A DNA stretch of 64,000 nt from Chryseobacterium sp. G0162 (GTDB lineage Bacteria; Bacteroidota; Bacteroidia; Flavobacteriales; Weeksellaceae). The stretch is taken from positions 2,324,001-2,388,000 of the forward strand of contig NZ_CP033922.1 in the NCBI RefSeq assembly GCF_003815715.1, given 5' to 3'. The number at the start of each line of letters is the position of its first letter. Within the stretch, counting starts at the first letter, position 1. Shown here in pieces: positions 63,284 to 64,000 of the stretch. The notes beneath the pieces are model-generated. The model searched no databases. It was not told the origin of the DNA and was given only the letters and a program-made list of their open reading frames with translations. The translations under genes and the position numbers were made by a program.

Positions 63284-64000
63284 CTTATTATGTTGAGGAT
63301 ATTAATGAGATAACTCTTGACGTTTTTACTATCGGTTATTCCGAAAAAGGAGAAAGTCAAGTTATCTTGCTTTATGATAATGTTAAAGATCAGGTCTTAT
63401 TCAGTTTTGTTATTGACTGTTATTCTACTGCAACGCTTCATAAAACAAAAGACATTCTAGATTATTACAAAATTTCAAATATTGATTATTTCATTTGGAC
63501 ACACACTGATGAAGACCATTCTGTTGGAATTGATATATTAGTTGACAATTATTGTTCAGCCAAGACAAATTTTTACCTTCCAGAAGGAATTGATGGAACT
63601 GAATTAGATATTTTCAGCTATAATCAAGATGTTAAAAATTGTTTTGAAAAAATTAATTCTTTAAATAAGCAGCAAAATTACAACGTTCATACTTTAACAC
63701 TACCTGTTGATGGAAACCTAGAGATTGTACGAAGGATCATCAAAGAAGAAAAAACAACAAAACAATTTAATTTTCAGGTTTTTTGCATAGCTCCTTTATC
63801 TGCTATTATTAAAAGAAGGAAACAGGCTAAAATAGCAGGAGCAACTCATGTGAACGCAAACGACTTTTCAATAGCAACTGTTTTCAAAGTTGGAGAATTA
63901 AGTCTATTATTTAGTGGAGACATTGAAAACCAAACAATAAATTTAATTCCAGACTATCACTTTGAAGGATTATCCTATGTAAAGACCCCACATCATACTT
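63280..64000 (+). CDS. ComEC/Rec2-like metallo-beta-lactamase fold protein, partial (cut by window end)
   Basis: The first 240 residues are visible, starting at GTG 63280 (an in-frame TAG four codons upstream excludes an earlier start). The metal motif is THTDEDHSVG (H75, D77, D79, H80), the HxDxDH form seen in ComEC-type hydrolase domains, not classical HxHxDH. Further ligands are likely D214 in FSGDIENQ and the HH pair in VKTPHHT at the edge. It is third in the operon. MBL proteins accompany the STAND protein in type 1 AVAST systems, so the pair is worth comparing. Confidence 0.78.
   Translation, partial: MTYYVEDINEITLDVFTIGYSEKGESQVILLYDNVKDQVLFSFVIDCYSTATLHKTKDILDYYKISNIDYFIWTHTDEDHSVGIDILVDNYCSAKTNFYLPEGIDGTELDIFSYNQDVKNCFEKINSLNKQQNYNVHTLTLPVDGNLEIVRRIIKEEKTTKQFNFQVFCIAPLSAIIKRRKQAKIAGATHVNANDFSIATVFKVGELSLLFSGDIENQTINLIPDYHFEGLSYVKTPHHT

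Noticed and set aside
1..64000. CRISPR arrays, tRNA or rRNA genes, IS transposases
   Set aside because: No regularly spaced repeats, no tRNA T-loop contexts and no transposase motifs were seen. The only mobility gene is the serine recombinase at 54169.

Overview
The window looks like part of a chromosome from a flavobacterium of the Chryseobacterium / Weeksellaceae kind (Bacteroidota). The evidence is low-GC DNA, promoters with TAnnTTTG -7 boxes, GLPGLI-family proteins, a protein with a type IX secretion (T9SS) C-terminal sorting domain, many DUFs typical of flavobacteria, an S46 dipeptidyl-peptidase and the sufB-sufC-sufD layout. I saw no rRNA or tRNA gene and no CRISPR array.

Layout. 0-4 kb: a secreted protein, a neutral zinc metallopeptidase and two tandem GLPGLI proteins. 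4-8.7 kb: the iron-sulfur assembly operon sufA-sufB-(GNAT)-sufC-sufD, ended by a strong hairpin. 8.7-17.6 kb: duplicated DUF3078 outer-membrane proteins, a rhomboid protease, dprA, gdhA, small proteins, a KirBac-type channel and a truncated haemoglobin. 17.6-31.7 kb: cation antiporters, three linked cell-envelope proteins, an AlkD-like repair protein, hflX, an orphan LytTR regulator with an altered phospho-acceptor, and a DPP7-type S46 peptidase. 31.7-40 kb is an accessory block: a 93-aa unknown, a 678-aa beta-helix (tailspike-like) protein without a signal peptide, a spondin-domain lipoprotein whose 3' end is frameshifted, comM, a second frameshifted secreted gene, a 636-bp gene-free stretch with a near-perfect parS-like 16-mer, and a T9SS cargo protein. 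40-52.8 kb: an ECF sigma factor with a membrane/beta-barrel partner, an RND efflux operon (adaptor, pump, outer-membrane factor), an outer-membrane protein, a LytS/LytTR two-component pair and a universal stress protein. Intergenic regions here carry GTGAAACGTA-type direct repeats with an exact 21-bp period, as expected for LytTR regulators. The pair therefore probably controls its neighbours.

54.1-64 kb is an AT-rich accessory island introduced by a small serine recombinase. It holds two candidate defence modules. The first is a four-gene operon: a P-loop kinase-like ATPase, a PIN-GNAT-PUA-like fusion, a membrane-tailed unknown and an ASCH protein. The second is a 1264-aa STAND ATPase with an Mrr-like nuclease N-terminus. 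It is divergent from an operon of a 276-aa protein, a 53-aa protein and a ComEC-like metallo-beta-lactamase protein cut by the window edge. A conserved ~24-bp element lies at a fixed distance from the -7 box of three accessory genes (the 93-aa gene, the beta-helix gene and the first island operon). It suggests one shared regulator.

All family assignments come from reading motifs and overall protein pattern. No database search was run.
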